A program made the position numbers and the translations under genes. From NCBI RefSeq assembly GCF_018614195.1, contig NZ_JAGGOT010000025.1, positions 30,630-84,360 of the forward strand: DNA of 53,731 nt, in the 5' to 3' direction. The notes under the pieces were generated by a model that was not told the origin of the DNA, searched no databases, and saw only the letters and a program-made list of their open reading frames with translations. Numbering within the stretch: the stretch's first letter is position 1; every line of letters begins with the position of its first letter. This stretch comes from Streptomyces sp. ISL-43. Its GTDB lineage: Bacteria; Actinomycetota; Actinomycetes; Streptomycetales; Streptomycetaceae. This document shows positions 26,155 through 33,927 of the stretch, piece after piece.

Positions 26155-27077
26155 CGGGGGCCCAGGCGCCGATGGACCTGACGGTCCTCTACCGGGGCCC
26201 GCTGTCCTCCTGCGACTACGACTGCCCGTACTGCCCGTTCGCCAAGCGGCGGGACAGCCGGGAGCAGCTGACGGCCGACCGGGCCGCGCTGGAACGGTTC
26301 GCCGCCTGGGCGGCCGGGAACACCGGCGACCGGCTGTCCGTCCTGTTCACGCCGTGGGGCGAGGGCCTGGTCCGCTCCTGGTACCGGCGCGCCCTCGTGG
26401 AGCTGTCGCACCTGCCGCACGTGCGCCGGGTCGCGATCCAGACCAACCTGAGCGGCCGCACCGGCTGGACCGCCGAAGCCGACCCGGACACGCTCGCGCT
26501 GTGGTGCACGTACCACCCGGGGCAGACCCCGTACGACCGGTTCCTCGGCAAGTGCCGGGAGCTGGCGGCCGCCGGGGTGCGCTTCAGCGTGGGCGTGGTG
26601 GGCCTGCCGGAGCACCTCGAGGAGGCCCGCCGGCTGCGCGGCGCGCTGCCGCCCGAGGTGTACCTGTGGATCAACGCGGCCGAGGGCCACGCCTACACCG
26701 ACCCGGAAGCGGCCGAGTGGACGGCCCTGGACCCGCTCTTCCCGTTCAGCCGCCACCCGCACCGCTCGGCGGGCCTCCCGTGCCGCACGGGCGCCTCCGT
26801 GATCTCGGTCGACGGCGCGGGCACGGTCCGCCGCTGCCACTTCGTGAAGGAGGAGCTGGGCAACCTCTACGACGGCTCCTACCGCCCGGCCCTGCGCCCC
26901 CGCCCCTGTCCGCTGGCCGTCTGCGACTGCCACATCGGCTACGTCCACCTTGAGTCGCTCCCGCTCTACGACGTCTTCGCGGGCGGAGTCCTGGAGCGCG
27001 TCCCGGTCGGCGGCCGGGGCGACCTTCCGGCCCGCGGACCGGCCCGCGGCCCGGTCGACGTCGCGATCCGCCCATGA
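26151..27077 (+). CDS. STM4011 family radical SAM protein
   Basis: About 308 residues if the GTG overlapping the previous stop (GTGA) is used; the ATG at 26172 is the alternative. LLYRG-like N-terminus then SSCDYDCPYCPFAKRRDS gives the 4Fe-4S motif Cys21, Cys25, Cys28. RVAIQTNLSGR and TYHPGQTPYDRFLGKCRELA form later barrel strands. The C-terminal third holds additional cysteines (LPCRTG, RRCHFV, PCPLAVCDCHIGY), which suggests an auxiliary iron-sulfur cluster of SPASM or twitch type. A C-terminal Arg/Pro/Gly tail closes the protein. It is the last gene of the operon. Substrate unknown. Confidence 0.88.
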   Translation: MTGAQAPMDLTVLYRGPLSSCDYDCPYCPFAKRRDSREQLTADRAALERFAAWAAGNTGDRLSVLFTPWGEGLVRSWYRRALVELSHLPHVRRVAIQTNLSGRTGWTAEADPDTLALWCTYHPGQTPYDRFLGKCRELAAAGVRFSVGVVGLPEHLEEARRLRGALPPEVYLWINAAEGHAYTDPEAAEWTALDPLFPFSRHPHRSAGLPCRTGASVISVDGAGTVRRCHFVKEELGNLYDGSYRPALRPRPCPLAVCDCHIGYVHLESLPLYDVFAGGVLERVPVGGRGDLPARGPARGPVDVAIRP

Positions 27078-27213
27078 CACGGGAGCGCGGCGGGTCGGCA
27101 AAGCGGAAGAAAATTTACCGGCGGTCACGTGCGGTTATCGCACATGGTGATTGCGCAGCGTTTACGCGGCCTTAACGCCGTGAATGGCAGCAGGAGCGGG
27201 CCCAGACGACGGA

Positions 27214-27245
27214 ATCCGCAGGTGAACAGCTCTTGACCTGCGGAT
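27214..27245. promoter_or_regulatory. Inverted repeat in the permease leader
   Basis: Perfect 10-bp arms ATCCGCAGGT / ACCTGCGGAT enclose 12 nt, about 120 nt before the permease ATG. A smaller hairpin (GTGCG / CGCAC, 27128-27142) lies upstream. The 286-bp gap between the operon and permease is AT-richer than its surroundings. The repeat could be a leader-RNA stem or an operator; it matches no riboswitch class I can name. Confidence 0.4.
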
Positions 27246-27363
27246 CTCGTGGAGATTGCATGACGGCCCGGGAGCCAGCGAACCACTCTTGCCCACCACC
27301 GCCCCGGAGGCGATACCGCTCCCGCGCTCACTCACCGCATCTGCCGATCGGAACACCGCACCG

Positions 27364-28788
27364 ATGTCTGACACGATCAGCGCCCCCCAGGCCCTCGCCC
27401 CCGCCACAGGGCCCATCCCCCAGAAGCTCAAGCGTTCCATCGGCGTCGTCGGCGGAACCCTGCTCACGCTGTCGTGCGTGACGCCCGCCTCGACGCTCTT
27501 CGTCGTCGTGCCGGACCTCTTCTCCAGCCTCGGCACCTGGGCCGCCCTCACCATCGCGATCGGCTCGCTGCTCTGCGTCGGCGTCGCGTTCTGCTACTCG
27601 GAGCTGGGCACGCTCATCCCCAGCGCCGGCGGCGAGTACGCGATGGTGTCGACCATGTCCGGGCGGCTCGCCGGCTGGCTGGTCTTCGTCCTGTCCCTGC
27701 TGGTCGTGATGATCGTGCCGCCCGTGATCGCCATGGGCACCGCCGACTACCTCGCCCCCGTGATCGACGTACCGGCCCCGGCCGCCGGCGCCGGCGTGAT
27801 GCTGCTCGCCACCCTCGCCGGACTGCTGGACCTGCGGGCCAACGCCTGGATCACGGGCGTCTTCCTCGTCCTGGAGGTCGTGGCTGCCGCGCTCGTCGCC
27901 GTACTCGGCTTCGCGCACAGCGAGCGCGGCGCGGACGCCCTCGTGCACGGCTCGGTGGCCGCGGAGGGCGGCGGCACGTCGACGGTCACCGCGATGATGG
28001 TCGTCTCCGGACTCGCCATCGCCCTGTTCATCACCCAGGGCTTCTCGACGGCCGTCTACCTCTCCGAGGAGCTGGAGAACCCGCGCCGCAACGTCCCGCG
28101 GACCGTGCTCGCCACCCTCGCCATCTCCACCGCCGTCATCCTGGTCCCGGTCATCGCCATCACCATGGGCGCCCCCGACCTCGACGCGCTGACCTCCGGC
28201 GACCTCGGCGCCATGGTGACCGCCTGGTCCAACTCGGCCGTCGGCACCTTCGTCAGCCTCTGCGTGGCCCTCGCCATCGTCAACGCCGGCATCGTCATGG
28301 TCATCCAGAACTCCCGGGTGCTCTTCGCCTCCGCCCGCGACAAGGCCTGGCCCGCGCCCGTCAACGCCGCGCTCTCCCGGCTCGGCCGGTTCGGCTCCCC
28401 GTGGGTGGCCACCCTGCTCGTCGGCGTGCCGGGTGCGGCGATGTGCTTCGTCAACCTCGACACCCTGTACGGGGTCACCGGCGTCTCGGTGACCGGCATG
28501 TACCTGCTCGTGGCGGTGGCCGCACTGTTCAGCCGGCGCGGGGCGCGCCGCGAGACGGCGGCCTGGCGGATGCCGCTGTGGCCGGCTGTTCCCGTCGTGC
28601 TGGTCCTGGTGTTCGCGTACATCCTGACCCAGCAGGAGACCCAGTACCTGCTGTGGACCGGCGGGATCACCGCCGTCGCCACCCTGTACTGGGCGCTGTA
28701 CCTGCGCCCGCGCAAGGACACGCGCTGGCTGGTCAGCATTCCGCAGGACGAGGAAAACCCGGCTGCGCCCGCGGCCGCGGCTCTGTAG
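27364..28788 (+). CDS. APC family amino acid permease
   Basis: About 474 residues with 12 predicted membrane helices. The first helix region SIGVVGGTLLTLSCVTPASTLFVVVP is a helix-break type of the amino acid-polyamine-organocation family, followed by YSELGTLIPSAGGEYAMVSTMSG (the conserved SELG...GG.Y motif) and YLSEELENPRRNVPRTVL. It imports an amino acid or amine by cation symport or exchange; the substrate is not predictable. I chose the ATG at 27364 (MSDTISAPQ) over in-frame upstream starts because the extra residues look non-coding. The stop is followed by a 20-bp palindrome. Confidence 0.9.
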   Translation: MSDTISAPQALAPATGPIPQKLKRSIGVVGGTLLTLSCVTPASTLFVVVPDLFSSLGTWAALTIAIGSLLCVGVAFCYSELGTLIPSAGGEYAMVSTMSGRLAGWLVFVLSLLVVMIVPPVIAMGTADYLAPVIDVPAPAAGAGVMLLATLAGLLDLRANAWITGVFLVLEVVAAALVAVLGFAHSERGADALVHGSVAAEGGGTSTVTAMMVVSGLAIALFITQGFSTAVYLSEELENPRRNVPRTVLATLAISTAVILVPVIAITMGAPDLDALTSGDLGAMVTAWSNSAVGTFVSLCVALAIVNAGIVMVIQNSRVLFASARDKAWPAPVNAALSRLGRFGSPWVATLLVGVPGAAMCFVNLDTLYGVTGVSVTGMYLLVAVAALFSRRGARRETAAWRMPLWPAVPVVLVLVFAYILTQQETQYLLWTGGITAVATLYWALYLRPRKDTRWLVSIPQDEENPAAPAAAAL

Positions 28789-28800
28789 GTTCGCTCGACA

Positions 28801-28820
28801 GCGGGATCGCGCGATCCCGC
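28801..28820. terminator. Palindromic hairpin after the permease
   Basis: A perfect 20-nt palindrome built on GCGGGATCGC lies 12 nt after the permease stop and just before the tRNA-like element. It is probably a factor-independent terminator, although it has no T-tract. Confidence 0.5.
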
Positions 28821-28827
28821 AGGGTGC

Positions 28828-28947
28828 GGGGCCGTGGCAGAGCGGCCCATCGCGATCGTCGGCGCCGGGGGTCCCCGGCGCCGACGACCAGCGGCCGGGC
28901 GGCGGACCCGCCCACCGGCCCCGCGGGTTCGAATCCCGTCGGCCCCG
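28828..28947 (+). other. tRNA-like element with an oversized hairpin in place of the anticodon arm
   Basis: The ends form a perfect 7-bp acceptor stem (GGGGCCG at 28828-28834 with CGGCCCC at 28940-28946), extendable to 9 bp. Next to it is an excellent T-arm, GCGGG-TTCGAAT-CCCGT (28923-28939). U8, G9 and a D-loop-like GCAGAGCGGCC follow the 5' stem. The middle is abnormal: a 15-bp perfect hairpin with a four-base loop (GGTC) at about 28858-28889 replaces the anticodon arm, and a second hairpin (GGGCGG/CCGCCC) stands where a long variable arm would be. No anticodon loop with T33 can be drawn and no CCA is encoded. At 120 nt it is too long for a normal tRNA; it may be a degenerate tRNA, an allo-tRNA relative or a tRNA-mimic RNA. 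Confidence 0.55.
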
Positions 28948-29036
28948 CACCCGGCAGGGCACCCGGCCAGGCACGCGGCCGGGCGACCCGCCCGGCCCGG
29001 ACCGGTCTCCGTACGAGGTCGATCCCCCGTCCCGGG

Positions 29037-29108
29037 CTGATCGACCATCGCTACGGAGTCGTCGGCCCGGACACCTGGGCGGCGCTGCGGGGTCCGTGCC
29101 CGGCCTGA
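29037..29108 (+). pseudogene. C-terminal scrap of a peptidoglycan-binding protein
   Basis: The frame ending at the TGA at 29106-29108 reads IDHRYGVVGPDTWAALRG, which matches the end of a PG_binding_1 domain (YG..T..AL). Nothing upstream in that frame is coding, so only about 23 codons of the former gene remain. Between it and the tRNA-like element lie GC-rich inverted repeats, for example GGCCGGGCG/CGCCCGGCC at 28977-28997. Confidence 0.4.
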
Positions 29109-29138
29109 GCCGGCAGGCCCGCGGCGCCCGCCGGGGCG

Positions 29139-30986
29139 TCACCCCGCCGCGCTGCCGTCCATCACGCCGCCGCCCCCCAGGGTGAGGGCCGTGTTCACCA
29201 GGCCGACGTGACTGAACGCCTGGGGGAAGTTGCCGAGTTGGCGGCCGGAGACGGGGTCGTACTCTTCGGCGAGCAGCCCGACGTCGTTGCGTACGGCGAG
29301 CAGCCGCTCGAAGAGTTCCCGCGCCTCCTTCTCCCGGCCGGTCATGTGCAGTGCGTCCGCCAGCCAGAACGAGCAGGCGAGGAAAGCCCCTTCGTCGCCG
29401 GGCAGGCCGTCCACCGACAGCCCCTCGGTGCTGTAGCGGCGGACGAGCCCGCTGCTGCCGAGCTCCGCGCGCACCGCGTCGACCGTGCCGATCACCCGGG
29501 GGTCGTCTGGCGGCAGGAAGCCGACGCGCGGGATGAGGAGGGTGGCCGCGTCCAGTTCGGTGGAGCCGTAGTGCTGCGTGAAGGTTCCCCGCTCGGGGTC
29601 GTAGCCCTTCTCGCACACGTCGCGGTGCACCGCGTCCCTCATGACCCGCCAGCGTTCCGCGTCGCCGGGTAGTCGGGGATTGGCTTCCAGGGTGCGCACG
29701 GCCCGGTCGGCGGCGACCCACGCCATCACCTTGGAGTGCGTGAAGTGGCGGCGCGGGCCGCGCACTTCCCACAGCCCCTCGTCGGGGCGGTGCCAGTTGG
29801 ACGCCAGGAAGTCGAGGAGCGCGAGCTGGATCTTCCAGGCGTGCCACTCGGCCGGGAGCCCCGAAGCCCGGGCCAGGTACAGGGAGTCGAGGACCTCCCC
29901 GTACACGTCGAGCTGGAGCTGGTCGACCGCCGCGTTGCCGACCCGGACCGGCGCGGAGGAGTCGTACCCCTTCAGCCATGGCAGCTCGCTCTCCGGGATC
30001 CGCCGCTCGCCCCCGATCCCGTACATGATCTGCAGGTCGGCCGGGTCGCCCGCGATGGCCCGCAGCAGCCACGCCCGCCAGGCGCGTGCCTCGTCGAGGA
30101 AGCCGGTGGCCAGCAGCGAGCCGAGGGTGAGGGTGGAGTCGCGGAGCCAGCAGTAGCGGTAGTCCCAGTTGCGGACTCCGCCGAGCTCCTCGGGCAGGGA
30201 GGTCGTCGCGGCGGCGGCGATCCCGCCGGTCGGGGCGTAGGTGAGGGCCTTGAGGGTGATCAGGGAGCGGGTCACGGCCTCCCGGTAGGGGCCCTCGTAC
30301 CGGCACTGGGAGGCCCACTCGCGCCAGTCGGCGAGGCTCTGCTCCAGGGCGCCGTACGGGTCCAGGGGCTCGGGACGCGGTTCGTGCGAGGGGTGCCAGG
30401 TGAGGACGAAGGCGACGCGCTCGCCGGCGGCGACGGTGAACTCGGAGCGGGTGCTGTTCTCCTCGCCCCAGGTCCGCACGGGAGGTTCGCTGCGCAGCCA
30501 CACGGAGTCGGGGCCGGCGACGGCGACGCGGTCGCCGTCGCCGTCACGATCGCCGTCGCCGTCCGGGTCGCCTTCGAAGCGGCGGACCCAGGGGACGACG
30601 TGCCCGTAGTCGAAGCGCAGGCGCAGGGTGCTGCGTACGGTCGACTCGCCCGTGAGGCCTTCCACGATCCGCATCACGTCGGGGGCGGTGTCGCGCTGCG
30701 GCATGAAGTCGACGACCTTGAAGGAGGAGCCGTCCCCGGTCTCCCAGAAGGATTCCAGGACGAGCGTGCCGTCTACGTAGGCGCGGCGGGTGCAGCGCGC
30801 GAACTCGGGAGAGGCGGCGGGGGCGATGCGCCAGTGGCCGTTCTCCTGGTCGCCGAGGAGGGCGGCGAAGCAGGCCGCCGAGTCGAAGCGCGGCAGGCAC
30901 AGCCAGTCGATGGACCCGTCGCGGCCGACCAGAGCACTGGTCATCAGGTCGCCGATGAGTGCGTAGTCTTCGATGGGTTGTGTCAT
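29139..30986 (-). CDS. Glycoside hydrolase family 15 protein (trehalase/glucoamylase-like)
   Basis: 615 residues, cytoplasmic (no signal). The start MTQPIEDYALIGDLMTSALVGRDGSIDWLCLPRFDS is typical of actinobacterial GH15 enzymes. An N-terminal beta-sandwich domain is followed by the (alpha/alpha)6 barrel with VRNWDYRYCWLRDSTLTL, DEGLWEVRGPRRHFTHSKVMAWVA and AEEYDPVSGRQLGNFPQAFSHVGLVNTA, which hold the general acid and base glutamates. Many close relatives are trehalases; glucoamylase or glucodextranase activity cannot be excluded. Residues near 140 contain a short Asp/Gly/Arg repeat (GDPDGDGDRDGDGDR), which is unusual for the family. Confidence 0.92.
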   Translation of the reverse strand: MTQPIEDYALIGDLMTSALVGRDGSIDWLCLPRFDSAACFAALLGDQENGHWRIAPAASPEFARCTRRAYVDGTLVLESFWETGDGSSFKVVDFMPQRDTAPDVMRIVEGLTGESTVRSTLRLRFDYGHVVPWVRRFEGDPDGDGDRDGDGDRVAVAGPDSVWLRSEPPVRTWGEENSTRSEFTVAAGERVAFVLTWHPSHEPRPEPLDPYGALEQSLADWREWASQCRYEGPYREAVTRSLITLKALTYAPTGGIAAAATTSLPEELGGVRNWDYRYCWLRDSTLTLGSLLATGFLDEARAWRAWLLRAIAGDPADLQIMYGIGGERRIPESELPWLKGYDSSAPVRVGNAAVDQLQLDVYGEVLDSLYLARASGLPAEWHAWKIQLALLDFLASNWHRPDEGLWEVRGPRRHFTHSKVMAWVAADRAVRTLEANPRLPGDAERWRVMRDAVHRDVCEKGYDPERGTFTQHYGSTELDAATLLIPRVGFLPPDDPRVIGTVDAVRAELGSSGLVRRYSTEGLSVDGLPGDEGAFLACSFWLADALHMTGREKEARELFERLLAVRNDVGLLAEEYDPVSGRQLGNFPQAFSHVGLVNTALTLGGGGVMDGSAAG

Positions 30987-31047
30987 TTATGCCCACTTCC
31001 CCCGAACGCCCCAAGCCAATCGGCCCGTACGGGTCCCCGCGCGGGGG

Positions 31048-31605
31048 TCAGTTCCTCACGAGGAGCAGCGCGCCCGCGATGACGGCGCCGAGGGCGACGG
31101 CGAGGGCTCCGTGGGCGAGGCGGTGGCCGCGCAGGACGGGCAGGAAGCGGTCGACGGCGTAGCGGCCCGGGCCGGTGAGCGCGAGGGCGGCGGCGCCCGC
31201 GGTGAGCAGGACCTCGTACTCCACGCCCTGCGGGGCGAAGAACGCGCCGGCCCCGTGGACGGCGATCGCGTTGACCATGGTGCCGACGACGGCGGCACCG
31301 GCGAGCGGGGTGAGGAGCCCGGCGGCGAGACCGAGGCCGCCGAGGGTCTCGGTCAGGCCGGCGAGGACGGCCATCGCATCGCCCGCCGGGTAGCCGCTGG
31401 CGGTGAAGAACTGCCCGGTGCCGCTGATGCCGCCGCCCCCGAACCAACCGAAGAGCTTCTGGGTGCCGTGGGCGGCCATGGTCAGGCCGAGGACGAGGCG
31501 CAGGAGGAGCAGGCCGGCGTCGTGGGCGGGGGTGGAGAGGGCGAGGGGCGCGGCGGACCCGGCGGGTGCGGCGGGCGGGGCGGTGGTGGTGGAGGGGCTG
31601 GTCAC
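31048..31605 (-). CDS. DoxX family membrane protein
   Basis: About 185 residues from a GTG at 31605 with GGAAGG about 10 nt upstream; the frame is open to 31695, but that stretch overlaps the operator. After an Ala/Pro/Thr-rich start come four membrane helices: LLLLRLVLGLTMAAHGTQKLFGWFGG (with the DoxX motif HG.QKLFG), VLAGLTETLGGLGLAAGLLTPLAG, VVGTMVNAIAVHG and a C-terminal helix AVALGAVIAGALLLV. DoxX proteins take part in membrane redox and thiol stress functions. The gene is divergent from a MarR regulator with which it shares an operator. Confidence 0.9.
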   Translation of the reverse strand: MTSPSTTTAPPAAPAGSAAPLALSTPAHDAGLLLLRLVLGLTMAAHGTQKLFGWFGGGGISGTGQFFTASGYPAGDAMAVLAGLTETLGGLGLAAGLLTPLAGAAVVGTMVNAIAVHGAGAFFAPQGVEYEVLLTAGAAALALTGPGRYAVDRFLPVLRGHRLAHGALAVALGAVIAGALLLVRN

Positions 31606-31675
31606 GAGGGGGGCCTTCCGGTCGGACGGGCTGGCAGGTCGCACTGGCGGTGCAGCCGGCAGTGAAGCCGGGGAT

Positions 31676-31697
31676 GGTTGTTCAAATTCAAACAACC
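31676..31697. promoter_or_regulatory. Palindromic operator between doxX and marR
   Basis: GGTTGTT and AACAACC form perfect 7-bp arms around a central AATT, giving a 22-nt near-palindrome with the AT-rich character of MarR targets. A second copy of its core (TTCAAATT, 31730-31737) lies close to the marR start. The two sites cover the divergent promoters and probably allow repression of both genes by the MarR protein. Confidence 0.6.
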
Positions 31698-31762
31698 CCT
31701 TCCGACCCTAACCTCCGGTCGCACTCTGATTCAAATTGGAACGACCCGTGTAGGCTGATTCC

Positions 31763-32227
31763 ATGGCTGAGACGAGATGGCTGGACGACCGCGAAATGCG
31801 CGCCTGGCAGGGCTTCCTGGCCGCTTCCGCCCTGGTCAACCGCCGCCTGGACCAGCAGCTCAAGGACGAGTCCGGCCTCTCCCACCCGCAGTACGAGATC
31901 CTCGTACGGCTCGCCAGGGCGCCGGACGGCGAGCTGCGCATGACGGAGCTCGCGAACGGGCTGATCAACTCCAAGAGCGGCCTGACCTACCAGGTCACCC
32001 AGATGGAGAAGACCGGCCTGGTCCGCCGCCGCACCTGCCCCTCCGACGTCCGCGGCGTCTACGCCGTCCTCACCGAGACCGGACGCGCACGGCTGGCGCA
32101 GGCCGCGCCGGGGCACGTGACCGCGGTCCGGGAGGCCCTGGTGGACGTGCTCACCCCGGAGCAGCTCGACGCGCTCGCGGACGGTCTCGGCGAGGTCAGC
32201 CGACGACTGCGGGAGCAGGGCGCCTGA
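31763..32227 (+). CDS. MarR family transcriptional regulator
   Basis: 154 residues. The winged helix-turn-helix covers about 35-110: LSHPQYEILVRLARAPDGELRMTELANGLINSKSGLTYQVTQMEKTGLVRRRTCPSDVRGVYAVLTETGR, with the DxRG motif of the wing. TAGGCT at 31751-31756 lies only 6 nt before the ATG and there is no ribosome-binding site, so the mRNA may be leaderless. It probably represses itself and the divergent DoxX gene in response to a phenolic or oxidative signal. Confidence 0.93.
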   Translation: MAETRWLDDREMRAWQGFLAASALVNRRLDQQLKDESGLSHPQYEILVRLARAPDGELRMTELANGLINSKSGLTYQVTQMEKTGLVRRRTCPSDVRGVYAVLTETGRARLAQAAPGHVTAVREALVDVLTPEQLDALADGLGEVSRRLREQGA

Positions 32228-32526
32228 TGGACGCGACGACGATCTGGCTCATCGTCGCGGCGGTCGTCGCGGCCGGGCTGGCGCTCACCGCGGCCGTTCT
32301 CCTCGTTCGGGTCTTCGCGGCGCGGCGGCTGCTGCGCGACGCGGGGATCCCGCTGCGCGACAAGGCGCTGTTCTGGGCGGCCGTCGTGTACACCGTCTCG
32401 CCGGTGGACCTGATCCCGGACCCGGTGTACCTGGACGACATCGGCTTCCTGCTGGTCGCCCTGCGCTCCCTGCACGCGGCCGCGGCGACGGCGGCCCGCC
32501 CCTCGAAGCAACTCGACGCGACGTAG
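32227..32526 (+). CDS. DUF1232/YkvA family small membrane protein
   Basis: 99 residues. An N-terminal membrane helix (about 6-28, IWLIVAAVVAAGLALTAAVLLVRV) is followed by the DUF1232 core LRDKALFWAAVVYTVSPVDLIPDPVYLDDIGFLLVALRSLH, with the diagnostic SPVDLIPD motif. Function unknown; the family occurs widely beside stress and cell-envelope genes. The ATG shares its A with the marR stop (TGATG), so the two genes are coupled. Confidence 0.9.
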   Translation: MDATTIWLIVAAVVAAGLALTAAVLLVRVFAARRLLRDAGIPLRDKALFWAAVVYTVSPVDLIPDPVYLDDIGFLLVALRSLHAAAATAARPSKQLDAT

Positions 32527-32589
32527 GCCCGCCCGGTCGCGGCGGCCGGCTCGGACCCGCCGGCCGACGAGGACCGGACCGCGGCTCCC

Positions 32590-33216
32590 TCAGCGGACCC
32601 CGCGCGGGCGGAACTGGACGCTGATGCGGGGGCCCACCGCGCGGGTCGTCTTGGGGACGGCGTGCTCCATCGTGCGCTGGCAGGACCCGCCCATCACCAC
32701 CAGGTCGCCGTGGCCCAGCGGGAGGCGGAGCAAGGTGGGGCCGCCGTCGCGGGGGCGCAAGGCCAGGTCGCGGGGGTCGCCGACCGACAGGATCGCGACC
32801 ATGGTGTCCTCGGTGGCGGAGCGGCCGATGCGGTCGCCGTGCCAGGCGACGCTGTCGCGGCCGTCGCGGTAGAGGCAGAGGCCGGCGGTGACGAAGGGTT
32901 CACCGAGCTCGGGCGCGTAGTGGCGGGTCAGCGCCTCGCGGGCCTCGGTCAGCGCGCGGTGCGGCAGCGGGTCCCCTTCGCCGTAGAAGGCGAGCAGGCG
33001 CGGGACGTCCACCGCCCGCTCGTACATCTGCCGCCGCTCGGCATGCCACGGCACGTCGGCCGCGAGCCGTTCGAACAGCGCGTCGGCGCCCGACAGCCAG
33101 CCCGGCTGGTGGTCCACCCAGGCGCCGGCGCCCAGTTCCGTACGCCGCAGGCCAGTCGTCGGGCCGGGCCGGATCTCGTCGCCCTGATCGAAGAGGGAGC
33201 CCTGGAGTGCGTGCAT
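32590..33216 (-). CDS. alkB: AlkB-type 2-oxoglutarate/Fe(II)-dependent dioxygenase
   Basis: 208 residues. VAWHGDRIG supplies the HxD iron ligands, MEHAVPK the distal histidine, and RISVQFR the arginines that bind 2-oxoglutarate. LCLYRDGRDSVAWH and DTMVAILSVGDPRDLALRPRDGG are standard for the small bacterial AlkB group. It oxidatively removes alkyl groups from damaged DNA or RNA bases. It stands alone between two converging or unrelated units, with no ada gene nearby. Confidence 0.93.
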   Translation of the reverse strand: MHALQGSLFDQGDEIRPGPTTGLRRTELGAGAWVDHQPGWLSGADALFERLAADVPWHAERRQMYERAVDVPRLLAFYGEGDPLPHRALTEAREALTRHYAPELGEPFVTAGLCLYRDGRDSVAWHGDRIGRSATEDTMVAILSVGDPRDLALRPRDGGPTLLRLPLGHGDLVVMGGSCQRTMEHAVPKTTRAVGPRISVQFRPRGVR

Positions 33217-33294
33217 GGGTCCAGCCTAGCGCGTCACTCGAACATACGCTCGAACAGGACAGGGCGTCGCGGCAGCCCTGGGGGATGCGCCCAG

Positions 33295-33474
33295 CACCCG
33301 CGGGGCTTCAACGCCGAAGTCGCCGGCTACGAGACCGGCAGGGGCTCGGTGCAGCTCCCGTATGGGCGCGAGGCACCAACCGACGCGCTGCGCCGGATCG
33401 TCGCCCCCCGGGTGCGGGAGCACGATGTCGACGTCGTCCTGTGGATGTGGCCCCGGTCCGCGATCGTCGCTTAG
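33295..33474 (+). pseudogene. DUF1801 (iron-chaperone-like) C-terminal fragment
   Basis: The frame reads GFNAEVAGYETGRGSVQLPYGREAPTDALRRIVAPRVREHD and ends in a TAG at 33472. This is the end of a DUF1801 / YdhG domain (GY.TGKG...P...P...L...IV..R). The N-terminal two thirds and any start codon are missing; upstream lies the region before the AlkB gene. Confidence 0.6.
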
Positions 33475-33483
33475 CCTGCCCCA

Positions 33484-33927
33484 ATGCGTAGAGCGGGGGG
33501 ACAACAGCAGAACGTCGGCCGCCGCCAGGTCCTGAAGTTGGCGACCGGTGCGGTGGGCGGGCTCGCCCTCACCACCTCCGCGTGCGGCGCCCTCGGCGGT
33601 GCACCGGAGGAGGCCAAGCCGCCGGCTCGCAAGCCGCTGTGGACCTTGGCTCTGCTGGACAAGGACGGCAGCAGCAAGGGTCTCGACCACGCTGCGGTGG
33701 TGCATCAGGACGGCGTGGTCTACGTCAGGTCGAAGAAGGACGGGCTGTACGCGATCGACGCGGCCACCGGGCGCGAGCGCTGGTGCTCACCGTTGGCCGG
33801 CGCCCTCCCCGGTGCACCGGCCGTGACGTCGAGTGGCCGTGGCAGGCGTGCGATGGCTTCTGCTCAGGTGTGGAGGTGGCTGCTGGTGCCGTCGTGGTGG
33901 CCGGCCATCTCGTCGTTGAACCAGTAG
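33484..33927 (+). pseudogene. PQQ-like beta-propeller lipoprotein, truncated
   Basis: The first 115 residues look genuine: a Tat-like start (NVGRRQVLKLATGAVGGLALTTSACGAL, with a lipobox TSAC), then LWTLALLDKDGSSKGLDHAAVVHQDGVVYVRSKKDGLYAIDAATGRERW, one blade of a PQQ-like propeller. From about 33830 the frame becomes the antisense of the next gene and stops at 33927, so six or more blades have been lost. TAGCCT (33472-33477) lies 6 nt before the ATG, suggesting a once leaderless transcript. Confidence 0.72.

Noticed and set aside
28828..28947. Calling this a normal tRNA gene (for example Ser, Leu or Sec)
   Set aside because: There is no anticodon loop and the length is 120 nt; a decoding tRNA cannot be drawn.
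27328..30501. A 1057-residue minus-strand open frame
   Set aside because: It is the antisense of the permease and out of frame with the GH15 gene; it arises from high GC content.
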